Both the position numbers and the translations under genes were made by a program. A stretch of DNA of 64,000 nt from assembly GCF_026151205.1 (NCBI RefSeq), contig NC_087080.1, forward strand, positions 14,517,337 through 14,581,336, given 5' to 3'. The notes under the pieces are model-generated. The model made no database searches. It saw only the letters and a list, made by a program, of their open reading frames with translations, and had not been told where the DNA came from. Of the stretch, positions 21,816 through 34,990 are shown one piece after another (position 1 is the stretch's first letter; each line of letters opens with the position of its first letter). The DNA is from Bolinopsis microptera. Its lineage: Eukaryota > Ctenophora > Tentaculata > Lobata > Bolinopsidae.

Positions 21816-24800
21816 GGCTCTTTTAGGACTGGGATCAGAAATTACAAGAGGATTCACTTTTCAGTCTTCAGATGGATTCAAACCTCGTTCAACTCGTTCT
21901 TCTATTCATGTTACCTATACAAAGTAAGGCGGTTAAGCGGTAGTTTGTAAGTTTACTTAATACTTATAGGTTAAAACCGTGAAATATAAAGCTAGTAAGT
22001 AGTAGGGACTAGGGTGTAAAACTCCCGAATTGCATACGTGTAAAAAGTGCCGCAGCCTAATTTCTACAAATTGTAATAATATTCGTACGTTTCAGCGCAC
22101 GTGACGACACGTAAATAAAAATCGTCTTTTCGCGCGTTCCGTTGAAAACGTGCACATGGGATCTACAAATACAGTAATGTTCTATACAATAATAATTGTA
22201 AGTAAAAGGGAATGCCACACTTTTTCAAATGCAAAATAGAGCAAAAGTTAGTTCCTTTTGTTCAGTGATAAAACGTATATGATCACCGATAAATTATCTT
22301 GTTCGGAGACTTCATCATTGTAATGAAAACAAGTATATTTCTCCGATTGTATTAAAATAATGCAAACACGAATTTTTTCCCCCTGTGTTTTACAAAGTCA
22401 TCTGATTAAGTGGGGCATATAAAATTCTGCTAAAACACCTCCTCAAATCTACATCCCATATCATGCTTAAACTATACCATAACTATGTAATCATTAACAT
22501 TAAAATAGTGCGAATAAAATTTTACTCGTTTAACAAATCGTGGCGGTTGAAATGCTGCCAAAATGTAGATAATAATATGGAACAATGATTATCTTATTCA
22601 TATAAATTCAAGAGACTTTAAAGATTATAATGATTTAATTCAGGTGCAACTGCTTTATCAGTTATCACAATCCTTAGTATCTGCTTATCTGCGATAAAGA
22701 TGCGATCAATTTCACTCAGTTGTAACATATTTTGGTCTTATCCTATATAGCAAGATCAATTTATTTATCACTTATAATGAACTATGAACATTTCTGAAAG
22801 CGATGCGCATAAATGCGATCACGCACATGTTCAACTTTCATCACTGTCCCGGCAATTAACTAATAAATGACGGCAACTAAAAAAGTTAATTATTCCCTGA
22901 TTGTACTAATGAATCAGCTGTGGCTAGACTTAAATCATGCTCTAATATAAGGCATTCGTCCGACGTTCTGACTTTTTCGTCAGAATTCAAAAAAAGGGAA
23001 GGATTATGTATTTATCATGTCTTTTCTTTTGAATCTTTCAGTTTCTAGCAGTTTCTTTGTAGTCTGCCAATAAAGGTGATATTGAGGGAAGAGATATAAT
23101 GGAGTTAGCTACATTATGGAGGGTGAAAGTGACGCCCCAGAAGTAATTACCACACCGGTTCCTCTCAGCCTCTTCCTTTTACCCTACATCGTTTAGACAT
23201 TAAATAAGTTGTAAATATTTCGCTGTGCAATATTCTTCGTTACTGTGTACTATGCGTTCAACAAATTTGTTAGAATTTTCAACTTTTCAAGCCGTTTCTT
23301 TTAAAACCAACATTGTATTTTCAATGAGTAATTTAGGATTTCCTACGACACATTAGCACAAACACATTTGGTTAGATAATTCAAGTGAATTCCCAAAATT
23401 TCAAGTTGATTGAACACAATTTAGCCGAGTTATGTACCATTATGTTTGGCAACACGTGTACTATAATCACCCTCATTTAGTACCTAGTTTAATTTACGAC
23501 ACAATATCATACAGGGTGGCCCAGACGCAACCCTTTATTAATCTTTTATTAACTGAAAGCGTTCTCACTTTATGGTGACAATAGTGAAAAAGAGGGAGTG
23601 GCGTGCCACACCCACAGTGATTACTTAATTAAATTTGACGAAACTTTCAGGAAATCTAAGTTTGACCCATATCTATAATCTCTGAAATTTCGGTGCAATT
23701 CTATGAAGAATTACGTGATTTATTAAAGGGTTGCGTGTGGGCAGTTACTTCTGGGCCACCCTGTATATTAAAATATTTTGTAAGTTGTGTTAGTCGGCTA
23801 GACTGCAAACTTTGAAGTTTCTGCTCAACATTATTCGGCGGAGTGAACAGCCAGTTTTCTGAGCGCTGAGGCATTAAGTTAAAATTATCCATAATTAGAG
23901 ACCTTGTCATCCATTTTATTAACACAGTTGTTAATAACCTGAACGAGCGAGGCTTTTAAAGGGATGGGGTGGGGGGGGGGGTCTCACCTGAATTTTGTGA
24001 CACTTGTTTTCGAGATAATATTATAAAGTTGGTCCAAAAATATTGATATCTGTCAAATGGATGGGCCAAAAGCTGTCAAATATGGGCATATAGTTTTTGT
24101 TCAATGTGGATGAAAATTAAAATACGAATTCAGGAGAGCACCCAAAATCGGGGCATCTTGAGGTGACTTGGCATAATTGGGACAAAAAGGACCGAACATG
24201 GGCTTGGCTGCATCGTGGGCGCTAAGGGTCCGGGACACCCTTAAAAGTTCGATCACGAATTCTAGTTTGTTGGTCCTATCCCGGAAACGGATTTCACAAA
24301 AATACAGGCTGGACCCCCCTTGATCAAAAGCTCGAACAGGATAAAAGCTCCAAAGTACAGTATTCAATTTGTAAATGTTACTGACCAACTTGCCATTCGA
24401 ATTTGGTTACGATTTTTAATTTTATTTGCCCTTGATAGCAACTGAGTCGGACCTATAAATTTGTATACTACTTTGGAATTACAACTTTTTACATTTTGTT
24501 TCCTCCTAACATCATTACATTGATTGTTACCTTAGTTAAAAGTAGTTGAAAGTTTCTGAAATAAAGTGTGTTGAGAGCCACCCACAACCCAGACTCCCGA
24601 GTAAGCTCATAATAGTGTTACTGGTGTTACTACTACTAGTGTTACTGGTGTGACTACTACTAGTGTTACTACCCTGACCAAAAGTAATCAATTATTTTAG
24701 ACACAGGCCACAACTTGCCTACATGAAAGAAACATTGTTCCCATGCTATTTAAGATAAAGATAAATTTGTTCACATTTCAGCATTTTATTGAGTACAATA

Positions 24801-25777
24801 TTTGATAAAAGTTTCAAATTAGATCAAGTCACGTTGTTCTTAGATGTATAGATCCAATCCTTAACTTAAAAGTACATAATAGCTGAGAAAATCGTAAACT
24901 TACATATTTATCATGCCTTAACTCATTGTTCTTTTAACTCAACCTTTTCTATCCTAATCCAAGTCAGATTATCCGACTGCTCTCTATGGACCAATGCAAG
25001 GTGTGCACCTATAGTTGTAACAGTAACACATGATCATTTACATAACAAAGAACAAACGTTGCCATTTACAAGGATAGCTTAGGATCTTGTGCACATTGCA
25101 ATCTTAGTAGGCCATGTTATGCATCTTGGTTAACCCAGAGATTTGTATTCTATTAAAGGTGCAATAACTTTTACAGGCACTTGACATCTCAATACGTGTT
25201 GACCGTACTAATTCACTCCGCGTTAATTGTTTATAAACTTATTGTATAATGCAGATTCTGAGCATGAGTTTATAAACAATTAAATTGTCTGAGTTTTTTT
25301 GATACTTTCGTCAGACTGTTACATTAATGTACCACAGTTCTGTGTACTTATTTATCGATTGTTTGATAGAGTGAGAATCGATTTAGCCTTCGCTGTGTTA
25401 AATTGCTTTTTTAAGCAGTTAAAGGGGTTCCTCCCTTAACATAGATTTGTTACACTCTATTTTTAGATTTGTTACACTTTATTTGTGCCCGAAACAATTG
25501 ATTTTTTTTTCAAAAACAAAGACCCTCTCAAGTCTCAAGCAGCTAGCAAGTCCGAAGCTGTTGGAGATCAAATTTAGATGCTATGGGATTTAGGTACGCT
25601 CTGTCCTTTGGGCTATAAGCTTAAAGTGTGTTTTTATATCAAAAGGAAATAAAGCGTAGGGGCATTAGAGATGGAGTGTGTGAGAGACGAGAGTGAAGTT
25701 CGGGAGGATAAACGTTAGTCCACTCTAGCATTACCGCTTTTGGAGTAATAACCAAATTCAATTCAGTGATATCACCA
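21816..25777. other. Intergenic spacer between SLC38 and the K2P cluster
   Basis: No convincing exon on either strand. It holds a MITE (23512-23763), a poly-G run at about 23966-23980 and a 27-bp style duplication of GTGTTACT/ACTACTACTAG at 24615-24670. Promoters of the SLC38 gene (right to left) and K2P gene A (left to right) must lie here, but no core motif stands out. Confidence 0.5.
23512..23763. mobile_element. MITE with CAGGGTGG ends
   Basis: The ends CAGGGTGGCCCAGA and TCTGGGCCACCCTG lie between TA dinucleotides (23510-23511, 23764-23765). It shares the CAGGGTGG terminus with the element at 11443-12210 and has a truncated relative at 13225-13365. Confidence 0.85.
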
Positions 25778-28451
25778 ATGGTTAGCAAAACTGAAGGAAA
25801 TGGAGTAGAAAACGACGACACAGGAAATAATGATGAGAACACTTCGATAAAGGATGAAAGAACTTGTTGCTGGGGATTGGTAAAAAGGAGAACTCTTCTT
25901 GTGATTTGGGGAACAATAACTGTGACACTTACAAACTTTGGATATTTCACAGGAGGGTTCTATGCCTTTAACTACTACCAAACTGAATATTTCGGTTTGT
26001 AACTAAAGATTTTAGTGACTTTGTGCAGCTCAAACTTCTATGGTTAACCACAGCCCCTAACTGTATTTGTTGTAATGGTAATGAAGTCTGCAAAATATTC
26101 TACACAATTATTTAATACTTTAAAGTACTTTTGATAGTACAACATTTTACAGAGGAACAGAGAAATAACGGTATTATACTGCTAGCTGAGCGAGAACAGT
26201 TGTTTACCCAGTACCCGATTCTACAAAACTCCTCAAACCTGGTGACATACAACAGGGCAGCAGAACTTCTCTGTCAGATCACCAAATATCCCAGAAAAAG
26301 GTGGTCTTTCTGGGCTGCATTTGACTTCTGTGTCTCTATCATAACTACTGTAGGTAAGACCGGTTATCATTTTCAATAATGCACAAAAAACAAGAGTGCC
26401 AATTGAATATTGTGATATCGTCAGATAAAATGTACAAATATACCATTAGCATGGACAGTTGGCAAATTCTCGGATAAAAATAAAACTAGCAGTTATAGTA
26501 GCGGCTACTTATAGTTTATCTTCCCAGGTAGTTATCATAACTACTGAAGGTAAGACACTTTTCAATAATAGAACAACAGATGCAAAACAAGAGAGTAAAC
26601 TGTCAATGGTAGTGCTTCTGAATGATTATCAACAAATAAACCCTTGTTTAAGAGCAACTAGTGTAGTGTTACAAAGTTTAAAGAGAGCACTTTTGTGTTT
26701 CTGTTGTAATTACTGTGGTTAGGACACTATTCAATGAATGTACATAGCTGGAGAGTGTACTGTAACTACTGTTAATTGCAGTGTTGCTGGATGATGATCA
26801 ATTAATAAACACTTATTTGGGTGCAAACACCGCAACATTCAATAGGTAGATTAGTTTTTGTCTCTGTTGTAACTTCTGCTCATAGGCCACTAATCAATGA
26901 TGAGCCAATGGATGCAATGCTGGAGAGTGTTCTTTTATTTAGTTATAAAGCTAACAGTTTATCAATTAAACAGTTGTTTGTGTATGAAGTGGGGTTTAGT
27001 GCAACCAATGCGAAGGTACAGAATGCACAGTTAAAAACAGTTTGAAACATATCTATGCAATCGGATTTGCTCCCATCATTTATTTGAAATAAGTAACATG
27101 ATCTGAACTAACAATTAGATTTGTGTGCTCGAATACTGATCGATCTGACCTATAATTATACAGTAGTATCATACATTGCATTTAGATGCAGAACGAGCTA
27201 AGATAAAAAATTACTTCTCATTTTCTCAGGTTATGGAGTGTTACATCCTTCAACTTGGTACAGTAAGGTAGCTTGCTGCCTTTATGCAATGGCAGGACTT
27301 CCTCTTTACATTCTCATGCTAGGAGCATCAGGTTCATAAATGCTTAAATGATTTTAAATTTAGCACAAAACTTTAGAAATAAAAGCTTTCACTAAATGTC
27401 CATAAATCGAAATAATGATTTAAAGACTATCAAAAAATGACGAATATAATATTATGTAAAAAGTCGTTTCTTCAGGAAAATTCATTGTGAGCATGTTCGA
27501 GAAAATGAACGAAAAAAGCAGTTTTGTGAAAGTGGTTTGCAAACACAGATACACCGAACTTATAATCGCCTACATCAATATTGCAATCATCATGTCCCTC
27601 TTCTTATTGGGGTATTCTTGTAAGTTAAATCTTTGAAGCTTTGAGGATAGGCTAATAGTTACCTAAGTTAACAGTAAATTAAAAAACTGATTTTATAAAC
27701 AGCCATGTACAAAACGTAAACATGAAAGAATACTGTCATAATTGTTCTCCAAAAGGTTGATTCAACAGAAGCAACATTCTAAGATTTTATATTATAATGA
27801 ACATCAATTCCACTGTAACCAAAGATTTGTTTAAAAACTATCACAGATTTCGGATATTCCTCATCTCGTAAGGGCGAGATATTTCAAAATTCAAGTGTGA
27901 TATCGCTACCTGGTTATGGATATGCACTAACTAAGAATGAGATCACAGTGTACGGTCAAAACTGGACACTTTACCAGGGTATCTATTACTCTATGATATC
28001 TTTGACTACAGTTGGATTCGGAGATTATTATCTTGGACGACCAGATGATCCGCGGCAGGTGAGAGTCTAAAAATAGGTTTAAATTTAATAAACTTGATTG
28101 ATGCATACCAACTGTGGACAAAATGAAAAATACATATTTCAAATGCAAGACTTTATGTTTGGAAAATACAACTTTCAGGCTGCAATGTTGTTTTCATCAG
28201 TGACTTTTGGTTTTGCGCTCTTCTCCTACGCATTCCAAACATACGCTAAACTATCAGAGGAAACAATGAAATATTTGCACGAGAAAACTGAAGCTGCAAC
28301 AAAAGCGGCTGCTAATGCTGCAATGGGTGAACTGGGAAACTTCGCAGATAAGAATTCATTTACAGGAAGGCTGTCTAAGTTAGGTTCCACCGGTGGACTT
28401 TCCTCGCATAAGTCAGATACTGAAAGCACTCCAGAAGAATCTGGATTATAG
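25778..28451 (+). CDS. Two-pore-domain potassium channel, tandem copy A
   Basis: Six exons: 25778-25994, 26153-26353, 27230-27331, 27476-27619, 27847-28058, 28179-28451 (382 residues, phases consistent). Architecture is M1-P1-M2-M3-P2-M4: M1 in exon 1 (LLVIWGTITVTLTNFGYF), a cap region with NSS, then filter 1 TTVGYG at residues 137-142, interrupted by the exon 2/3 junction inside its first Gly codon. Exon 4 holds M3; exon 5 holds filter 2 TTVGFGD (275-281). After M4 comes a Lys/Ala/Glu helix (KLSEETMKYLHEKTEAATKA) and a short variable tail. K2P dimers carry background K+ current at the plasma membrane. ATG 25778 follows a TCACCA context; the alternative start upstream is only GTG. First of four tandem genes. 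Intron 2 is enlarged by decayed repeats of the exon 2 end. Confidence 0.93.
26528..26549 (+). other. Possible 22-nt cryptic or poison exon in K2P-A intron 2
   Basis: Up to the acceptor TTTATCTTCCCAG, intron 2 of copy A matches the whole of intron 2 of copy B. Here the acceptor is followed not by exon 3 but by 22 nt resembling the end of exon 2 (TTATCATAACTACTGAAG) and a GTAAGAC donor. Spliced in after exon 2, it would read into an in-frame TGA. Confidence 0.45.
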
Positions 28452-28920
28452 TTTTATTTTTTAGGTTAAGGCGTGTCCTTCTGAATTGATTGTGAAATTG
28501 TTATTAAAATATTTGAATTATTAAATTTGGTCAATACAAAGAGTTCTTCTCCAGTAAGCCCAAAACTGTTTGAATTTACATAAATGGAAGCTTGAGGTAC
28601 CATAGATATCTGGATGATAATTATTTCTGTCCTTTTGAGTTATGAATGCTGTATGTATATTGTGTAGTGAATGTATTTGATTTTATCTATTTATTTTTTT
28701 ACTCGTGAGCTTGATTTACGTTTTGTTGATCAGAATGATAAAATCGTAGGGTCACGAAAACCGATAGGGACATTAGAAATGGACAATAGCAAATCACAAA
28801 AAATGGAAAATTAGGAGTACCAAAAGAATGTTAAAATGAGTGCTTTTTAGCAAATTGTAGTCTATGGAAACATCATGCAATCGTCAAGAAATGATATAGT
28901 TTAATTCAGTGCTCTCAGCA

Positions 28921-31413
28921 ATGGTAGTTAAAAGTAAAGAAGATGCAGCAAACAACGATGAAACTGGAAACCCGGATGATAAAACCTGTTGCTGTGGATT
29001 GGTAAAAAGGAGAACTCTTCTTGTGATTTGGGGAACAATAACTGTGACACTTACAAACTTTGGATATTTCACAGGAGGGTTCTATGCTTTTAACTACTAC
29101 CAAACTCAATACTTTGGTTCGTATCCAAGGAATATAACGACTTCATACAACTTAGTAATTTTCAAATGGTAAATCCATAACCATACCAATCGTATTGCAA
29201 CAATCATCCGAAGATTGTTAATAGTCTGGTCATTTATCATTTGTTTACATTGACCTACATTTCATAGTGGAAGGCTGAAAATATTTTTGGGGACTACAGA
29301 ACCTCTTAACCAAAAATCCTGCATACGCGTTTGAATTACCGTAAAATTAGTTAGTTGCCAATAACTCAAAAAGTGAGCATTTTGGAGTAATTTTTCATTC
29401 ATAATTTGTACAATTATAAATACATGTTCATTTCAGTGAGTTTAAAAACATCCAGAAGTTTCTAACATGTTTATATTAAAAGTTGACAAGTTTGGCAAAA
29501 TTGGCCAAAATCAGTTTTGTGGCCATTGTGGATAATTTAAGCCTATCCAATTCTAATCCAAATGGGCATGGCCAAAATGGCGATCTTCGGTCTGAATCTT
29601 TGGGCTCGGAATTCATTTTGTTCTATAGACCTTTGTTTGAGAGGCCCCAAAAAATGTCAGCCCTCTACTATGAAATGCAGGTAAACATCTCTCGTGCATA
29701 CCTGACTAGACTATTGCGTTACATTAGATAATGCGATATTTCCCAGCTGAGCAGAGAAACAACACACTCACACTGCTAGCAGAGCGAGAACAGCTGTTTT
29801 TACTCCACCCAACCCTCCAAAACTCCTCCAACTTTAGAACATACACCCGGACAGCAGAACTTCTCTGTCACATCACCAAATATCCCAGAAAAAGGTGGTC
29901 TTTCTGGGCTGCGTTTGACTTCTGTGTCTCTATCATAACTACTGTAGGTAAGACAGGTTATCATTTTCAATAATGCACTAAAAACAAGAGTGCCAATTGA
30001 ATATTGTGATATCGTCAGATAAAACTATAAAATGTACAAATATACCATTACCATGGACAGTTGGAATATTATCGGATAAAAATATAACTGGTAGTTATAG
30101 TTCCGGCTACTTATAGTTTATCTTCCCAGGTTATGGAGTGTTACATCCTTCAACTTGGTACAGTAAGGTAGCTTGCTGCCTTTATGCCATGGTAGGACTT
30201 CCCCTTTACATTATCATGCTAGGAGCAGCAGGTTTTATAAATCATTTAAAGATTTAAGAAAATTAAATGTTTTACCAAAGAATTTACAATTTAAAACTGC
30301 AGAGTCACCAACTGTTTTAGAAACTTCAATTATAATCATAACAAACATGTCTTACTAGTAATTATTAATTAAGTTAATAAGGTAACACTGTTTCTGCAGG
30401 AAAGTACATAGTCAGCATGTTTGAGAAAATGAACGAAAAAAGCAGTTTTGTGAAAGTAGTTTGCCAACACAGATACACCGAACTTATAATCGCCTACATC
30501 AACATTGCAATCATCATGTCTCTCTTCTTATTGGGGTATTCTTGTAAGTTAATAAACAAAAACTGTAAAACCAATCAGTTGAAATATTACTCTATCAAAT
30601 TGACATTGGTAACAATCAAGTACACAAATTTACAAGTTTTCAATTTTCATGTCCTTCACTTCATCTCTTGAGATTCCTCCCTTACTATTTCTATCCAAAA
30701 ACAGTCATACACTTCAATTCTACCCAAAAGTGTATCAATAATTATCACAGATTTCGGAATTACCTCATCTCAGCAGAGCGAAATATTCACTAATTCAAGT
30801 GTGATATCGCTACCTGGTTATGGATATGAACTAACTAAGAATGAGATCTCAGTTTACGGTCAAAACTGGACACTTTATCAGAGTATCTATTACTCTACGA
30901 TATCTTTGTCAACGGTTGGATTTGGAGATTACTATCTTGGACGCCCAAATGATCCCAGGCAGGTAAGAGTCGAGATATTAATGATACCTTTATAAGCTGG
31001 AATGACGCAAAAAATAGTTTATAAATAGTTTTTTGGGATAATTCACAATATTATGTTAAATAAATTTTATATTTAATTCCTATCAACTCAAACCACAATG
31101 TGACTTTCAGGCTGCAATGTTGTTTTCATCAGTGACTTTTGGTTTTGCCCTCTTCTCCTACGCATTCCAAACATACTCGAAACTATCAGAGGAAACAATG
31201 AGATACTTGCAAGAGAAAACTGAAGCTGCAACAAAAGCGGCTGCTAACGCTGCAATGGGTGAAATGGGAGACTTGACTGATAAGCTTTCTGTTCCAGGAA
31301 CTATGGGAGACTTCACTGACAAGCTTTCCGTCCCAGGAATGATGTCAAAAATAGGTTCAATCGGTGGACATTCTTCAGACACAAAAACTGTTACAGAAGA
31401 AACTAGCATATAG
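28921..31413 (+). CDS. Two-pore-domain potassium channel, tandem copy B
   Basis: Six exons: 28921-29116, 29747-29947, 30130-30231, 30400-30543, 30751-30962, 31111-31413 (385 residues). Exons 2-5 have exactly the lengths of copy A (201, 102, 144, 212) and very similar sequence. Both filters are intact: TTVGYG across the exon 2/3 junction and STVGFGD in exon 5, where the first residue is Ser in place of Thr. The N-terminus is shorter than in A. The tail contains a duplicated GD(L/F)TDKLSVPG motif. An AATAAA lies at 31441-31446. Introns 2 of A and B are alignable for about 175 bp, so these two are recent duplicates or have exchanged sequence by conversion. Confidence 0.93.
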
Positions 31414-31499
31414 TTGTACATTCTCCGAAAATTCGTTTTGAATAAATTGAATTTTTAATAGAAATTTGTATACTTTTTATATTTTTTCAATAAAATAAA

Positions 31500-31670
31500 A
31501 TAGACTAGAATTGAGTTTCAAATTAAATTAAAGTAAATTAAATTAAATTAAATTGAATCGAATTGAAGTGAATTGAACTGAATTGAATTGAATCGAATTG
31601 AATTGAATTGAATTGAATGAAAATTAATTGAATGAAATTGAACTGAATTGAATCGAAATTACTTATTATT
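31500..31670. repeat. Pentanucleotide microsatellite
   Basis: Imperfect run of TTGAA/AATTG pentamers, just 3' of K2P-B. Confidence 0.9.
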
Positions 31671-31759
31671 TGTAAAATAAATAGAAAAGAATATAATAGT
31701 TCAAAGTAAAAGACTAAGGCTAGGTTCCTCACTCTTTCACTTTCATCTCTCTCGCACAC

Positions 31760-33284
31760 ACGTTTAATTTCTTGGATCAGGAATCAAGAACATTAACTAC
31801 AAAGCTGACACCGTTTCGGGCCTTTCAATTATGTTACGGTTTCCTTGTCAGCGGCCAGCAGTCCAACAAATGGACCACCATCTAACCCTAGATTTACTTG
31901 AGATACCTGTTAGAGCTTGCAATTTGCGACAAGATTTAACGTGAATGGCTCCTCTAGAGTCTATATATAATGCTCTGTAGAATCTCATAACCTTACTCCA
32001 ACTCCCACTCTAACTCTCTAACAAGTATATCCACCTAAAACAGTGGGCTGCTACCTTCCCACTCTCCCTCACCAGCTTCTTCAGTTCCCTTCCTCTAGAA
32101 CCAATATTCTCAGCAGCACAATTTGCGATCCATTTTCAGAGGGTCTTTCACTAGGAAACGTAAGCTGTATTCCAAGATCAGATGAAACCACAGAATCTCG
32201 AACTCCACTCAAGAGTCAGAACTTAGAATACCAAACCCACGACTATCCTTACTGCCTGATCAAGTTATCCAGTTATGTACATAACATGTAAAATGTTCTT
32301 CATTATCAAAAGCTCTTTTGTACAATTACATAACATGTAAAATGTTCTTCATTATCAAAAGCTCTTTTGTACAATTACATAACATGTAAACTGTTCTTCA
32401 TTATGAATTTAAGCTTTTTGTACAAGGTACAATTACATTGCAATAAATCTGACGAGGTTTGCATGTAGACCTTTTAAGTTTTTTGTATTGTCTTATTGCC
32501 TCATGGAGTTGCTTATCCTACCTTTTACGACATACACACTAACCTGATCAGCTAGGCTGAGATAGATGTTGTTAATAATTGTTCGTCCTTTTCTATTCGC
32601 TTCTTTGCTTTGGCAACCTTAATTGTTCCCATGATAAATCAAACGTCACTGATCGAGAGACGTGAGTCACCGCACTTTATGATTGGAACTTACGCTAACT
32701 TTACATATAATTTTGTGGACCTGAATGATATCATACTCCAGTTCACGACGCTTTAGAATTTTGGTATTCTAGCGAAAATTTCAGTTTCTCTGTTGAAATT
32801 ATTCGGAACATTTTTTGAAAAGAGCAATAAGTTATATTCTTATCGAGGTCCCCCTTACTCGGATATGTTTTACATGTCTACTCCGTCACTTCCTAAATAA
32901 ACACTTAGCCTGAACAACTCTCGTGACACCCACGTCAAAGTTACTATTCGATCACGCTATTTGGTCTTCGAGAAAATACACTCCTTCTGTGTACGTCGTG
33001 TAATAGCACTATTGATTGTAACAATAACGGAAATTGACGGAGAGAGAAAGACTGGTGTCGCCTGGTAAGACACACAGCAAGTATTTCAGCCGATGTAATG
33101 AATAACATTATTCGATTACTTCAGTAATTTACCCCGAGAGTATTTTAATCCTTACTTGCTTTTTGTGTCCAGCTTCCTCGAAAATATAGGGTTATAACTT
33201 TATAATATACATTTTTCGTTTCAATTTGTGTCCTCTAGTTCGTTAGAGATCGCATCTGTCCACCTTCAGTACGTGTCGAACTGT
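31760..33284. other. Spacer between K2P-B and transposon
   Basis: No gene seen. Contains the 54-bp tandem repeat at 32279-32440. Confidence 0.45.
32279..32440. repeat. Short tandem repeat, about 54-bp unit
   Basis: ATAACATGTAAAATGTTCTT through TTTTGTACAATTAC is repeated two to three times, the last unit diverged. Confidence 0.85.
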
Positions 33285-34990
33285 TAGTTAGGGCAAGAGT
33301 TGATTTTTCTGTGAACAAATTCGTAACAAAGGTTTGTCTACTGGAATGTGTTGTCCATAGTCCCAGGAACCACCAAAAAAAACCGTCCAGCTGAAACTTT
33401 TGGGCAAAAATTTTTATAGTCATTTTTCTCCAGGAACCCATACGCCCCACCCCTAATATTGGTTATTTGGCTCCCGAAGGTCTTGAGATCTCCATAGGGG
33501 GTGCAAAATGACCGCAATGGCCACATTATGGCAGGCGAATGATAGTTTCAGAACGATTGGGGCTTTATTTTTCGAAATAAATGGAATTTTTCGAAATTTT
33601 TCTCAATTTTATTGAAATTTCGAAAAAAATACACCAAATTATTTTTAACGCTTATTTCAAATCTTACTCGGGAAATAACTTCAATTAACAAATATCAAGG
33701 TTAACTAACAAACAACAGATTATTGACCAACCCCCAGACAGCTATTCGACGGTACATGCTACTCTGGTTGAATGTCTTAAGTTATCCTACAGTGAGCCGA
33801 TGATAATCACATTCGATTTGCCATTGTGGATTAAGGCCACCCGAATAGTACTGGAAACTGGGATGCCTATTGTGGTCAGGGTTGGGGGCTTCCACACTCT
33901 CACGAGTTTTCTTGGCTGCATAGGCTATATAATGGCAGACTCGGGTTTAGAGGAGCTCATCAAACTCGTGTATCCTGGAGACGTCACGCATATATCGGAT
34001 GGAGGATCTTACTATAAAGCGTTGAGAGCCCACTTTCTGATCGACGCCGCTCTTTGTTGTTTCATTATAGAGGAAGAAGTTTACGACGAGGAACTAGTAG
34101 ACTTGGAAGGTTACATCAACAAATGTGTGAACGAAAATATAGGTGTTAACTTTAAGACTAAATCTATTCAGGATCTATCAGAGAAAATAACTCTGCTTCT
34201 AAAGGGGGGGGGGGGAGGGGGGGTGGGGATCATGTTTTTTGTCCGTTTTTGTCCGTTTGGCAGCCATATTTTCAAAACGGACAAAAAATAAAACGGACAA
34301 AAACGGACAAAAACGGACAAAAAATAACAAAAATTGAAATAACATTTAGATGCTTCCTCCTCTTCCTCCTCCTCCTCCTCCTTTCAGATGTTCATGTAGG
34401 AAATATGGCTTCAATTGTTTGCCAGCTTGTGGACGATGCCATGGTATGAACTGCACAAACATTAGACATGATGAACCTGAAGAACAAGCGAATTTTGATT
34501 AATATTAACTGTGTATTAATAATTGTCATGGTACTTACTGAGAATACACATTTTAGATTAACTGTATTTGTTATTTGTAGATAAGTTTTTAAATAGATTT
34601 GAAATAAGCGTTAAAAATAATTTGGTGTTTTTTTTTCGAAATTTCAATAAAATTGAGAAAAAATTCGAAAAATTCCATTTATTTCGAAAAATAAAGCTCC
34701 AATCGTTCTGAAACTATCATTCGCCTGCCATAATGTGGCCATTGCGGTCATTTTGCACCTCCTATAAAGATCTCAAGACCTTCGGGAGCCGAATAACCAA
34801 TATTAGGGGTGGGGCGTATGGGTTCCTGGAGAAAAATGACTATAAAAATTTTTGCCCAAAAGTTTCAGCTGGACGGTTTTTTTTGGTGGTTCCTGGGACT
34901 ATGGACAACACATTCCTGTAGACAAACCTTTGTTACGAATTTGTTCACAGATTGACCCATAAACAGCAATTCTTGCCCTAACTATGTACT
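33285..34990. mobile_element. 1.7-kb TIR transposon with an internal gene
   Basis: Inverted arms of roughly 380-400 bp (about 33285-33665 and 34590-34990) share AGTTAGGGCAAGA, GTGAACAAATTCGTAACAAA and AATAAATGGAATTTTTCGAA on opposite strands, with small indels. Between them lies a plus-strand ORF from 33800. The exact ends and target duplication are unclear because the outer arm sequence has diverged. It separates K2P copies B and C. Confidence 0.8.
33800..34446 (+). CDS. Transposon-borne protein, probably degraded
   Basis: The ORF begins MIITFDLPLWIKATRIVLE and holds IVVRVGGFHTLTSFLGCIGY and KALRAHFLIDAAL. As far as I recall, very similar stretches occur in many cnidarian, mollusc and fish predicted proteins of transposon origin; I do not assign a superfamily. 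After about 130 codons the frame runs into a poly-G tract (34205-34230). A CT-rich stretch with TTTCAG (to 34387) then precedes DVHVGNMASIVCQLVDDAMV and a stop, so the 34200-34386 piece may be an intron or a decayed insertion. Its upstream start may be lost. Confidence 0.5.
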
